Below, one piece after another: positions 17,663 through 24,899 of a stretch of 46,827 nucleotides of DNA. A program made the translations under genes and the position numbers. Within the stretch, counting starts at the first letter, position 1, and the number at the start of each line of letters is the position of its first letter. The notes under the pieces were generated by a model. It was given only the letters and a program-made list of their open reading frames with translations, had not been told where the DNA came from and did no database searches. The stretch comes from SAR116 cluster bacterium AG-337-N21 (lineage in GTDB: Bacteria; Pseudomonadota; Alphaproteobacteria; Puniceispirillales; Marisalimonadaceae), in NCBI GenBank assembly GCA_003282145.1, contig QBZZ01000018.1, positions 1 to 46,827 on the forward strand, given 5' to 3'.

Positions 17663-18202
17663 ATGAATACTGCAAAAGAGATTTTACGAAACCACTTGAA
17701 TGAAAAGTTTGATTACTCGCATAGAATAGATGTTGAACCAACACCATCATACCCACTTCACGAAGATGAGTTGAACCAGATTTTTCGCACAATGTTATTT
17801 CGCATCAACAAAAAGTATTTACGAAAAAGATATTGGATGAAATACAAACCAGAAGATAAGTTTTGGATTGTTGGTTGCAAACAAGGTGGTGATGGAAGAG
17901 GTGGTGAAAAACACTATCACTTACTATTGCACTCACCAGACAATCAAAAGGTTGATGTATTCCAAGATTTTATAATGGGATTTATACGAAATGCTGGTAC
18001 TAACCAGTATAATAGAAAACGAAGAAAGATTTGGAAAAACACCAAAGATAGATTCCATATTGGAAATGAAGATTTAGACACAAAGTGTTTGATAAACGTT
18101 GAATCAGTAAGAAATCAAACTGGTTCAGTTAGATACAATACTCGCAAACTTAATCCCCAACTTGAAGGTGATGATTTATTTGTTATTGGAGTTCGTGAGT
18201 AG
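17663..18202 (+). CDS. HUH-type replication initiator (rolling-circle Rep-like) protein
   Basis: The 179-residue protein has a central KHYHLLLHSP block: H84-Y-H86 is the metal-binding HUH motif of single-strand nicking endonucleases. Further on, VRYNTRK gives a tyrosine (Y158) followed by lysine (K162), the expected layout of the nicking tyrosine motif. Upstream WMKYKPEDKFWIVGCKQ may be the first strand motif. Such proteins nick an origin hairpin, stay bound to the 5' end, and start rolling-circle replication. The hairpin at 17535-17562 is a fitting target. No helicase domain is present, as in small plasmid or satellite Reps. Function is inferred from motifs and context. Confidence 0.65.
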   Translation: MNTAKEILRNHLNEKFDYSHRIDVEPTPSYPLHEDELNQIFRTMLFRINKKYLRKRYWMKYKPEDKFWIVGCKQGGDGRGGEKHYHLLLHSPDNQKVDVFQDFIMGFIRNAGTNQYNRKRRKIWKNTKDRFHIGNEDLDTKCLINVESVRNQTGSVRYNTRKLNPQLEGDDLFVIGVRE

Positions 18203-18360
18203 ATAGATTTGTAAAACCCACGCAATGCGTCTGCTTGATGGTTAGTCTATTTTATTTATTCATTAGTAGTTGAACTGCCCGGTTCTACTGCATCAGATTC
18301 CTATACTTAAAATAAAGATTAGAAGTTCTTTTGGTTTATGTGCAGTTCTTCTTTGAGTCC

Positions 18361-18750
18361 TTAACTCCTATCACAAACGCGTTTTATAAAAGTTTCATAA
18401 AAGCGGTTAGGTTCAGGATACCTCCAATTTTTATTATGTGGTTCTTCAGGTTCTCCTACATCGCGACCCATCGGTTCTTTGTGATATACGTACTGCAACA
18501 CCTTATACCGAAATAAATCACAATCAACCTGGTAATATTTTTTGCTAGACAACAACTTCGCTTCAGTAAACGGTTTCGCGTAATTAGTCAAAGACCATAT
18601 ATAAAAATACCCATCGTGTTTTCTAAGTCTCTCATAATCAACATAGAACCCTGTAGTTGTATTGCCACCTATCTTCAACCACTCAGCAAAACTGGTGAAT
18701 GAGAATATCAAGGTGAATACGAATGTGAATATGGTGAGTATAGATTTCAT
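18361..18750 (-). CDS. Exported surface-adhesin protein E-like protein
   Basis: The 129-residue protein has a signal peptide ending near TSFA-EW (residue 22) and then the pattern of the small surface-adhesin E family: GFYVDYERLRK, FYIWSLTNY, SSKKYYQVDCD, and a final cysteine (VCDRS) that can pair with the one in VDCD. Members are exported beta-sandwich proteins. Several are surface-attached, but most have unknown roles and are frequent on mobile DNA. It is the only gene of the element on the minus strand and has its own promoter region shared with the 18800 gene. Recognition rests on the overall pattern. Confidence 0.55.
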   Translation of the reverse strand: MKSILTIFTFVFTLIFSFTSFAEWLKIGGNTTTGFYVDYERLRKHDGYFYIWSLTNYAKPFTEAKLLSSKKYYQVDCDLFRYKVLQYVYHKEPMGRDVGEPEEPHNKNWRYPEPNRFYETFIKRVCDRS

Positions 18751-18799
18751 CCTTTCATTTTTGCCTTAGTAATAGGATAGGTCAAGAGTAAATACTTGA

Positions 18800-19231
18800 A
18801 TGGTAAATTTAAGGAAAAACCAAAGCAAATATGAGAATGATGAACATATAAATAAGAGTATGAATGATTTAGTAGAACAAAGTAGAAGATTCCTAAATGA
18901 ACAACCAGATGAACAAGAATATGAACTTCTAAATGAGTTTATATCTTTGAGAACTGGTGCAATCGCAGTTGGGTTAGGAAAAGTAAAACAATATGCGAAT
19001 AAAACCGACCAAGAGGTCAGAAATCTAAAAAGTTATGCAAACAAGTTGTCTGCAACCAAAGACCAAGAGAACGCAAATAAACAACTTGCAGACGCATTAG
19101 AGAGGATTGGAAACCTCTTCTACCTACAACGAAAAATGGGAATGTATATCGCACTCACATCTGCTGCTACTGGTGTGGGAATAGAAAAGTCTCCAAAGAT
19201 ACTAAAACGAATGGAGAAACAAAGAAGATGA
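18800..19231 (+). CDS. Small helical protein of unknown function
   Basis: I do not recognise this 143-residue protein. It is highly charged and predicted helical: the first half holds NKSMNDLVEQSRRFLNEQ, and the middle a coiled-coil-like stretch (KTDQEVRNLKSYANKLSATK). There is no signal peptide. Its stop overlaps the start of the next gene as ATGA, so the two small proteins are made together and may form a complex. Position behind the Rep region suggests a role in control or partition of the element, but that is a guess from place only. Confidence 0.55.
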   Translation: MVNLRKNQSKYENDEHINKSMNDLVEQSRRFLNEQPDEQEYELLNEFISLRTGAIAVGLGKVKQYANKTDQEVRNLKSYANKLSATKDQENANKQLADALERIGNLFYLQRKMGMYIALTSAATGVGIEKSPKILKRMEKQRR

Positions 19232-19431
19232 ACTATTACCACTCTTACCCAACAAGAATAGATGCAAAAATATATGATGATTTAGTGAAGATAAAAGATT
19301 TGGACAATCGTTCTATCAACTCACTTCTACAAGAAAGTGCACGATTGGTTCGCAACCAATATGTTGAACAGATTGCACAAGAACGAAAGACCAGAACAAC
19401 ATTAGATAATAGACACGCAAATATGAGGTAA
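19228..19431 (+). CDS. Small ribbon-helix-helix-like protein
   Basis: The 67-residue protein starts with a basic strand-like segment (PTRIDAKIYDDLVKIKD) followed by SINSLLQESARLVRNQYV, the two-helix pattern of ribbon-helix-helix DNA-binding proteins. It overlaps the previous gene by 4 bases. It may be a regulator, copy-control protein or excision factor of the element. A toxin-antitoxin pair was considered, but the partner has no toxin features. Confidence 0.55.
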   Translation: MNYYHSYPTRIDAKIYDDLVKIKDLDNRSINSLLQESARLVRNQYVEQIAQERKTRTTLDNRHANMR

Positions 19432-19472
19432 ATAAGGTAGGGAGTGTTTTTTTATGAATTACTCTCCATACC

Positions 19473-19565
19473 AAAAACTGATAAGCAAGACCTAATTTAT
19501 ACACCCGATATTATCAAGAGTGAAATATCAATTATTCTTTACTCAACAAATCTATTTTGATTAAA
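19473..19565 (+). repeat. About 90-bp intergenic repeat, copy 1 of 3
   Basis: This block contains AAAACTGA, ACCTAAT-TATA, GATA-TATC and AAATATCAAT in fixed order, followed by CTTTACTCA and CTATTTTGATTA. Similar blocks are at 21093-21175 and 21409-21500. Copies 1 and 3 stand just before exported-protein genes, so the block may carry their promoter. Confidence 0.6.
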
Positions 19566-19573
19566 CTAAAAGA

Positions 19574-19915
19574 ATGGTTGCAGTCTATAAGAAATTCTTT
19601 TTGATGTTGGGAGTAACAATTCTTCTGTTGGTAATTTTATACAAATCAGCAAATGCAGATACAAATAAATGGGTAATTATTCAATCGTCCCAAACTCAAG
19701 ATAATAAAGTAATTATGAATCATTTTCCAAATTCTAAAATTTTTGCAACAAGAAAAGAATGTGAAAGTGAGTTAGTACTAACAGAATTACCTAAAAATTC
19801 TCCACATAGGAAAGCAATTAGTAGAGGTGATGAAATTTTTGTTGTTGAGTATTGGAGCAATGGTTCAATACATACAAGTTTAAGTTGTGAAGTAATTAAC
19901 AAAATATTAAATTAA
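19574..19915 (+). CDS. Small exported or membrane-anchored protein (intact relative of the 25125 fragment)
   Basis: The 113-residue protein has a hydrophobic N-terminus (VYKKFFLMLGVTILLLVILY) and a likely cleavage site at SANAD. The mature part is about 85 residues with two cysteines (CESEL and LSCEV) that could pair. It resembles short exported host-interaction proteins common on marine mobile elements, but I know no named family. An N-terminal fragment with the same VYKKF-LMLG-T pattern lies at 25125. The 14-base gap to the next gene suggests co-transcription. Confidence 0.55.
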   Translation: MVAVYKKFFLMLGVTILLLVILYKSANADTNKWVIIQSSQTQDNKVIMNHFPNSKIFATRKECESELVLTELPKNSPHRKAISRGDEIFVVEYWSNGSIHTSLSCEVINKILN

Positions 19916-19929
19916 GTTTGGAGAAAAAA

Positions 19930-20295
19930 ATGAAAATAAAATCAATTTTCACTTTTGTAATATTTGCCTTTTTTATTTCTAAAAGTTTTGCGGATGATTA
20001 TATATGTGAAAACATGAAGTTTGCTGATGGTTCTATTGCCCCATCCTTTTTCTTAAATTTAGATGGAAATAAAGCAATTACCAAAAGTAAACATGTAAAT
20101 ATAGATTGGACAGAAGTTTCTGTCGGATACGATTACAAAATCTTTAAAATGACCACAAACACATCACAGGGTTTGATGATTATTGCTATTCAAAAAGACG
20201 ATAAGAACAAGTTAAACATTACAGAGGTTTATGGAGACTCTTATAGTAAAAGAAATTTGGTAGGTGATGGTAATTGTTCAAAGTTGGGTGGTTGA
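19930..20295 (+). CDS. Small exported protein of unknown function
   Basis: I set the start at the ATG at 19930, because GGAG at 19920-19923 is its ribosome site; the TTG at 19918 would place the site inside the gene. The 121-residue protein has a signal peptide (KIKSIFTFVIFAFFISKSFA-D) and a mature beta-rich part with cysteines at YICEN and GNCSK. It follows another small exported protein by 14 bases. It has no family that I recognise. Confidence 0.55.
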   Translation: MKIKSIFTFVIFAFFISKSFADDYICENMKFADGSIAPSFFLNLDGNKAITKSKHVNIDWTEVSVGYDYKIFKMTTNTSQGLMIIAIQKDDKNKLNITEVYGDSYSKRNLVGDGNCSKLGG

Positions 20296-20384
20296 TGCAA
20301 CTATATATTGACTAAGTAAAATGAAATATTGAGACAGTAATTAAATAAAAAATAATTGTAGGAGGGTTGAAACAAAATTTAAAA

Positions 20385-20603
20385 ATGAGTTATTTTTGTA
20401 ATAAATGTGAATATCCATTCAAGACTTTGTGGAGATGTAAATATGGACACCATAAAGAATGGGTTTCTATTTGTTATAACTGCATTAAAGAAATCAGATT
20501 TGTGAATGTAAGGTTCATAAGTCAGATTGAAAACATTAAAAGAATGATAAGATGTAGGTTGAAATTATCTAATTTAGAATTACGTCTATATCATGTAAGT
20601 TAA
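20385..20603 (+). CDS. Zinc-ribbon protein, copy 1
   Basis: The 72-residue protein has CNKC near the start, then LWRCKYGHHKEWVSICYNC, giving four to five cysteines and two histidines in zinc-ribbon spacing. A near-identical copy is at 23476-23694, and a relative at 20904-21083. I start at MSYF, where homology between copies begins; a TTG at 20367 lies only one base after the GGAGG. It is followed by a 37-residue membrane protein and a terminator, and this three-part module is duplicated downstream of attR. Function unknown; a small nucleic-acid- or protein-binding role is typical for such ribbons. Confidence 0.6.
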   Translation: MSYFCNKCEYPFKTLWRCKYGHHKEWVSICYNCIKEIRFVNVRFISQIENIKRMIRCRLKLSNLELRLYHVS

Positions 20604-20624
20604 AGTATGAGGTGATTTAATAAT

Positions 20625-20738
20625 ATGAGTAAAGATTTCAAAGTTTTTTTGGGTGTCGCAAGTTTTTTTGTTTTATTAAAGGGTTATATATTTTTTAATA
20701 TTAACACTTCTATATATCTTAACCCAATGGGATTTTAA
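20625..20738 (+). CDS. 37-residue membrane protein, copy 1
   Basis: The frame encodes MSKDFKVFLGVASFFVLLKG followed by a second hydrophobic stretch and ends at PMGF. It has a GAGGTG ribosome site. The copy at 23716-23829 differs by only two residues while silent bases also differ, which supports real coding. It always follows the zinc-ribbon gene. Likely one or two membrane helices; function unknown. Confidence 0.5.
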   Translation: MSKDFKVFLGVASFFVLLKGYIFFNINTSIYLNPMGF

Positions 20739-20825
20739 ACCGTCTAAAATCTAATTATAAAAACTGTTAAATAAAGGTACGAAAATTGCATATTTATAAA
20801 AAGTAATTCTCTCCCTTCCTTAAAA

Positions 20826-20858
20826 TAAAAGAGAGTCTTTGGACTCTCTTTTTATTTT
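20826..20858 (+). terminator. Rho-independent terminator of module copy 1
   Basis: AAAAGAGAGTC pairs with GACTCTCTTTT around a TTTG loop, followed by a T-rich run. Its preceding 60 bases (including GTACGAAAATTGCAT) are also conserved in the copies ending at 23947 and 24986. Confidence 0.85.
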
Positions 20859-20903
20859 AGTTGTCTTTTTTGATTTAGTTAAAAACTGCAGTATATTAGA
20901 CCT

Positions 20904-21083
20904 ATGAGAGTTAGGACAAAGGATTGTTTTAAATGCAAAGACCAGATAGAGGTTCTTTATCGTTGTAGATATGCAGAACTGAAGGATTGGGTGTTTCTAT
21001 GTGGAAAGTGTCTAAATGAAGTAAAAACCCTATTTGACAACACTTACCAATATGGTGGAACTTGGAAGAGCAAGAAAAAATAA
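20904..21083 (+). CDS. Small zinc-ribbon protein, 59 residues
   Basis: This frame has CFKC, LYRCRY and LCGKC, the same layout and intervals as CNKC, LWRCKY and ICYNC of the 72-residue protein upstream, so it is a diverged paralogue. The tail (GGTWKSKKK) is basic. Retained cysteine spacing in a short AT-rich frame argues for a real gene. Function unknown; probably a zinc-stabilised binding protein. Confidence 0.55.
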   Translation: MRVRTKDCFKCKDQIEVLYRCRYAELKDWVFLCGKCLNEVKTLFDNTYQYGGTWKSKKK

Positions 21084-21092
21084 GTATCCCTC

Positions 21093-21175
21093 AAAACTGA
21101 CAACCAAAACCTAATCTATAAACCACGATAGTATCCAGAGAGAAATATCAATCACTCTAATTACATTAATTCTAC
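21093..21175 (+). repeat. About 90-bp intergenic repeat, copy 2 of 3
   Basis: It matches 21409-21500 closely (AAAACTGACA, CCAAAACCTAATCTATAAAC, TAGTATCCAGA, GAAATATCAAT) but its right end diverges and no recognisable gene starts directly behind it. Confidence 0.6.
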
Positions 21176-21274
21176 TGTATGTCTTCTTATAAGATGTTAA
21201 ATATAATAAATGTTTTACTTGTTATAATATCATTAAAAGAGGATAAGTTAGTTTGTTAAGTTAAGAGTTTATTA

Positions 21275-21382
21275 ATGTCTAAAAAAGTAAAATATAAATT
21301 TAGTGATTCATTATGGTCAGAAATTGTGCTTGCAATAATTATAGGATTTCCATTAGGATTTTGCACTCTTGGATTGTACTAA
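21275..21382 (+). CDS. Possible 35-residue membrane protein
   Basis: A short frame starting MSKKVKYKFSDSLWSEIV continues into one hydrophobic helix and ends in LGLY. The ATG follows a GTTAAGAG stretch. Only composition and topology support it; no second copy was found here. Confidence 0.35.
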   Translation: MSKKVKYKFSDSLWSEIVLAIIIGFPLGFCTLGLY

Positions 21383-21408
21383 TTTAATAAGTTATTTACC
21401 TACCGATT

Positions 21409-21500
21409 AAAACTGACACCCAAAACCTAATCTATAAACTACGGTAGTATCCAGACAGAAATATCAATTACTCTTTACTCAGCAGTTCTATTTTGATTAG
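21409..21500 (+). repeat. About 90-bp intergenic repeat, copy 3 of 3
   Basis: It ends 9 bases before the exported-protein gene at 21510, as copy 1 ends 8 bases before 19574. The shared right end CTATTTTGATTA makes a common promoter likely for the two genes. Confidence 0.6.
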
Positions 21501-21509
21501 ATTATCATT

Positions 21510-22061
21510 ATGAAAAATTTAGTTATTATCTTATGTCTTTTAATCTTTAATAGTTCTGCATTTTCAGACAGCACAAGTAATCTTGTTGCAGATAAACATA
21601 AAGATAACGAATGGGTAGTTAGTTATATTACAAAAAATTCGATACATGCATCAGTAAATGGTCAAGTTACTCATGGAGATGGGTTGCATGTTAGATTTGT
21701 AAAAGGGAAGTGTGATGTTGGTAATATTCTTACCTTTGTTTATTCATATTCTAAAAATCCAGACCTTATGAATTTTAAGAACAAATATGTAACGACTAAA
21801 TTCATGGGGAAAAAGATAATTGTAAAAGTTTTATTTACTTCTCCATTTTTGATGGGGCATCGCTCAACTGTTGATTTAGGATGGATGCCAAAGAATGATT
21901 TAAAAAAATACTTAACAAAAGATAATGTAATATCTATGACTTATTTAGATTCAGAAGAGACAAAAGTTTCACAATATTTTGACATAACACATAATAATTG
22001 GGTTAGCGTAGGGTTAGGTGATGCATTAGAAAAAGCATCAACTATGTGCAAAAAACTTTAA
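21510..22061 (+). CDS. Exported protein of unknown function
   Basis: The 183-residue protein has a signal peptide ending at NSSAFS-DS and a mature domain rich in beta strands with two cysteines (KGKCD and STMCKKL). It is the last gene before attR and is preceded by the 90-bp repeat also found before the 19574 gene, so the two exported genes may be expressed together. I recognise no family. It is a typical cargo gene: short, exported and without close metabolic context. Confidence 0.6.
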   Translation: MKNLVIILCLLIFNSSAFSDSTSNLVADKHKDNEWVVSYITKNSIHASVNGQVTHGDGLHVRFVKGKCDVGNILTFVYSYSKNPDLMNFKNKYVTTKFMGKKIIVKVLFTSPFLMGHRSTVDLGWMPKNDLKKYLTKDNVISMTYLDSEETKVSQYFDITHNNWVSVGLGDALEKASTMCKKL

Positions 22062-22090
22062 AGAATAAGTCAAACAAACACCCTCAGACT

Positions 22091-22113
22091 TTGACACAGA
22101 TTTGACACAGTAA
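22091..22113 (+). repeat. 23-bp repeat near attR, candidate integrase arm site
   Basis: It is identical to 16357-16379 and lies about 76 bases inside the attR core. Partial versions (GTTGACAC-GAT) occur at 25412 and 27682 near other tRNA-tail scars. Confidence 0.55.
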
Positions 22114-22188
22114 GGCACTAAAATGTATGATTATTCAATAATAAATCTGTGAGAAAATAAGGGTTTAAACGGGTTAACTGGATAGAGT

Positions 22189-22239
22189 ATTTGACTTCGA
22201 ATCAAAAGGTTGGGGGTTCGAGTCCCTCAGAGCGCACCA
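22189..22239 (+). repeat. attR: 51-bp tRNA-Arg fragment
   Basis: It is identical to the tRNA 3' part. The 5' side (GGGTTTAAACGGGTTAACTGG) cannot pair with the acceptor arm, so this is a displaced fragment and not a second tRNA. Confidence 0.9.
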
Positions 22240-22305
22240 TACACCACTGCTAACCAATTGAACTGTAAGCATATTATGTGTAAAAGCCAACTGGTGTGAA
22301 AGATT

Positions 22306-22410
22306 ATGAGAAATAAATGTGTAGCAAATCATGTGATGAAACGTGATGGTAAGTATTATTATGTGCGTCATATACCTAAAGACTTAACTCAACTATTGTT
22401 CATATTTTAA
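22306..22410 (+). pseudogene. N-terminal stub of a second tyrosine integrase
   Basis: The 34-codon frame includes VMKRDGKYYYVRHIPKDL, the typical first domain of alphaproteobacterial phage integrases (K/R-R-G-x-YYxRR-x-P-x-DL), and then runs into AT-rich sequence and a stop. It starts 67 bases after attR, the usual distance of an integrase from its tRNA. The element at 16238-22239 therefore seems to have inserted in front of an older one whose integrase has been destroyed. Confidence 0.6.
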
Positions 22411-23144
22411 TCATATTGTTTTTTTGAATTTTTATTGATTCGATTTTAATCATATTACAAAATAAATTTAAGAGAATATGATTATTAACTGGTTAAGCAT
22501 CAATATGACAACAAATAATTGTTACATCCTCCTATTTAATTTAAAAAAATATCACTCCCCCCGTGTGGTATTTTTTTTTGGATTAGCAATAAATAAATCC
22601 GTCTAATCTGCGGATAATTAATACCTACAATATCAAAATTATAATTCTTATAAATAGTATTAATTAAACATAAGAAAAACATAATGCTCTTGTGTTTAAA
22701 GTTTACATTGTATGAGACTACAAACCTATTGAGTTACAATTATATATTGGAACGGATCTTAGTGAGGTAACCAGTTTTTATTATGAAACACCCAAGTTGG
22801 AATGGTGTTTAAATATACCCAACAGGACAAGGGAGAACTTACCCTTACAGAATATTAAGTTTATCTTCATCAGACTCATATTCTGACCGAAGTTAAAGTT
22901 GAGAAAGACCTTACTTGGATTTCTAAAATAGAGTGAAGTAAGAGAATGGGATATTGGACTTCTAACCCAACTAAATGAATTGCAAAGATAATACTATTGG
23001 TTCATGTAGTTTCTCAGATGAAGATGTGAACTTGGTCATCAGACTCAAGAAAACCACTTAACCTTTGAGTAGGTTAAGTGTGTCCAAAATCATCTCCTCA
23101 AAAAAAATGAGTTTTGGATTAATATATTTAAAAAGGATAATAAA
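22411..23144. other. Gene-poor stretch with decayed coding traces and a stem-loop
   Basis: No intact gene is seen. Between about 22690 and 23040 short open stretches in shifting frames read like protein (for example YETPKLEWCLNIPN near 22785) but are broken by stops, suggesting a decayed gene. At 23055-23080 CACTTAACCT and AGGTTAAGTG form a perfect 10-bp stem with a 6-base loop, possibly a terminator or regulatory hairpin before the 23145 gene. Confidence 0.4.
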
Positions 23145-23342
23145 ATGGATATGAGAGATGCATTAATTGAAGTTAAAGAATTTTCAAATGATAAGAAAAT
23201 TAAACCTAAAAAGTATGAGTTTGAAACAATAAAACCAATATCAGTAAAAGCATATAATGAAAATTTTATTAATGTTTTTGAATTTGAAACAAAAAAGCAA
23301 AGCGCCTTTTATCAGATGATTACAAATACATTTTATTTTTAG
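23145..23342 (+). CDS. Short hypothetical protein
   Basis: A 65-residue frame starting MDMRDALIEVKEFSNDKKI has an AAAAGGATAA ribosome site at good distance. The protein is charged with an aromatic-rich end (YQMITNTFYF) that suggests truncation of a longer protein. No family is recognised. It lies in the decayed part between attR and the second zinc-ribbon module. Confidence 0.35.
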   Translation: MDMRDALIEVKEFSNDKKIKPKKYEFETIKPISVKAYNENFINVFEFETKKQSAFYQMITNTFYF

Positions 23343-23475
23343 TTACGGATTATGAACAAGGTATGTATTTTTATACCAGAACAACTAAGGTTAATGATTA
23401 ACTATCTTAATGACAGCACTAGTGACCAAATGGATACTGGAACATTGAAAAACAATAAAAAATAAATGACTAAAT

Positions 23476-23694
23476 ATGAGTTATTTTTGCAATAAATGTG
23501 AATACCCATACAAGACTTTATGGAGATGTAAATACGGACACCATAAAGAATGGGTGTCTATTTGTTATAATTGTATTAAAGAAATTAGATTTGTGAATGT
23601 TAGATTCATAAGTCAGATTGAAAATATCAAAAGAATGATAAGATGTAGTTTGAAATTATCTAATTTAGAATTACCTCTATATCATGCTAATTAA
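23476..23694 (+). CDS. Zinc-ribbon protein, copy 2
   Basis: The 72-residue protein is nearly identical to the one at 20385-20603 (five or so changed residues at the ends), with the same CNKC and CKYGHHKEWVSICYNC zinc-binding blocks. Copy 1 lies inside the integrated element and copy 2 outside it. Many differences are silent, so both were under selection for protein sequence after duplication. The neighbours, a 37-residue membrane protein and a terminator, are duplicated with it. Confidence 0.6.
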   Translation: MSYFCNKCEYPYKTLWRCKYGHHKEWVSICYNCIKEIRFVNVRFISQIENIKRMIRCSLKLSNLELPLYHAN

Positions 23695-23715
23695 AATATG
23701 AGGTGATTTATTAAT

Positions 23716-23829
23716 ATGAGTAAAGATTTCAAAGTTTTTTTGGGCGTCGCAAGTTTTTTTGTTTTATTAAAAAGTTATATATTTTTTAATATTAACCCTT
23801 CAATATATCTTAACCCAATGGGGTTTTAA
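23716..23829 (+). CDS. 37-residue membrane protein, copy 2
   Basis: Same protein as at 20625-20738 with G20S and T28P changes. It follows the zinc-ribbon gene at the same distance and precedes the same terminator. Confidence 0.5.
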   Translation: MSKDFKVFLGVASFFVLLKSYIFFNINPSIYLNPMGF

Positions 23830-23916
23830 ACCTGTTAAATTCTGACTATAAAAACTGTAAAAAAAGGGCATGAAAATTGCATATTTATAGAAAGTAATTT
23901 TCTCCCTTCCTTAAAT

Positions 23917-23947
23917 AAAAGAGAGTCTTCGGACTCTCTTTTATTTT
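23917..23947 (+). terminator. Rho-independent terminator of module copy 2 (UUCG loop)
   Basis: AGAGAGTC and GACTCTCT pair around TTCG, a very stable tetraloop, followed by TTTTATTTTT. Compared with copy 1 only the loop changed, which is what selection on the hairpin would give. Confidence 0.85.
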
Positions 23948-24119
23948 TGTCCTAATTGATTGCTCTTACTCAATCGTTCAAACAGTGTAACCCACTAATT
24001 TTAAATAATATTATTTTGTTAAGTAATGATTTAATATCTAATTAATTCAAGTTGATATGATTAGTTACAAACTCTAGAACACACCCAAGTTATTTTAAAA
24101 AAAGTTTTAAAATTATAAT

Positions 24120-24608
24120 CTAGTTAAGTTTATAACTTCCTTTGAATATATTCTTACTTTGTGAAAAACCTTTTTTTGCTGCCTTGATTACAACTCTTGT
24201 TACAGTTCCTGATCCAGATATAGATTTATATTTACCAGTGCCTCCAATAAATTCATAAGTTGATGAAGCGTTTTTTCCTACTTCTCCTGAACCAGTATAT
24301 TTTGTAAAAGCAGTATCTCCGTTAGCAAATAGAAATTTACATATACCTGTTTCATCATCAAATTTACCTTTTGATGTAGTAAATCCACCTACACATTGAA
24401 CAGATGAATTGTTTCCAAATTTTGTTTCGTTCATAGCAACACCACTGAATAAACCATCGTATGTCACCGAAAGATTACCATTGCCAGCATTCATAAAATT
24501 TACAGACCATGCACCAAAACCCTCAAGATGAATCTTACCAGAGTGCCCGTCTGCATAGGTACTAAAATTAACAAATAAAAAACTTAAAATAACTAATATT
24601 ATTTTCAT
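24120..24608 (-). CDS. Exported beta-barrel-like protein (allene-oxide-cyclase/dirigent-like pattern)
   Basis: The 162-residue protein has a signal peptide (cleavage near STYA-DGHS) and a glycine-rich beta pattern ending in FIGGTGKYKSISGSGTVTR, a block seen in small barrel proteins of the allene oxide cyclase or dirigent-like type. Two cysteines (VQCVGG, TGICKF) may pair. It stands alone on the minus strand between two repeat-rich regions. It would be periplasmic or released. The barrel assignment is from the terminal motif only. Confidence 0.5.
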   Translation of the reverse strand: MKIILVILSFLFVNFSTYADGHSGKIHLEGFGAWSVNFMNAGNGNLSVTYDGLFSGVAMNETKFGNNSSVQCVGGFTTSKGKFDDETGICKFLFANGDTAFTKYTGSGEVGKNASSTYEFIGGTGKYKSISGSGTVTRVVIKAAKKGFSQSKNIFKGSYKLN

Positions 24609-24899
24609 AAAAACCTCTAAATATAAAATTATTAACGTAGATGTGTAACCTTAACAAAACTTAAATTATTTAAAACTAAATATTTAAAATTTATGGAATT
24701 AAATTTTAGCAATTATTTTTTTATTGTTGATTTTTATTTGGATAAGATTTTCTTACGTGATTCATTTTTAGAAAAAATATAATGTTCCAACAATTAACAA
24801 TACCCAGAAAATAGTTTCAATACTTATGACTTTATAAAAAAATTTAAGTCCATTTCTCATTTAAAATCTTCATTTCTCTATTTTAAAAATTATAAAATA

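Larger units (their letters stand above)
16238..22239 (+). mobile_element. Integrated element at tRNA-Arg(UCG), about 5.95 kb, with integrase and HUH replication protein
   Basis: A perfect 51-bp direct repeat brackets the region: the tRNA 3' part at one end and a tRNA fragment without a matching 5' half at the other. Next to the tRNA lies a tyrosine integrase, then a putative replication origin and an HUH-type Rep. The rest encodes small exported, membrane and zinc-ribbon proteins of unknown role. No capsid, tail, terminase or conjugation genes are visible. It looks like a plasmid-like integrative element or a phage satellite. The intact integrase, Rep and att repeats suggest that it may still excise. 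Confidence 0.88.

Noticed and set aside
18800-19431. Toxin-antitoxin pair
   Set aside because: The overlap and the RHH-like second protein fit, but the first protein has no toxin-like features and is longer and helical; I keep it as unknown.
22158-22239. A second tRNA-Arg gene
   Set aside because: Only the 3' part is identical; the 5' side cannot pair with the acceptor stem, so it is a junction fragment.
16238-22239. Complete prophage
   Set aside because: No capsid, portal, terminase, tail or lysis gene is recognisable, and the element is below 6 kb.
22174-22371. Minus-strand frame across attR
   Set aside because: Frames over tRNA sequence with CALRDSNPQPFDSKSN-like text are a known artefact of reading tRNA genes as protein.
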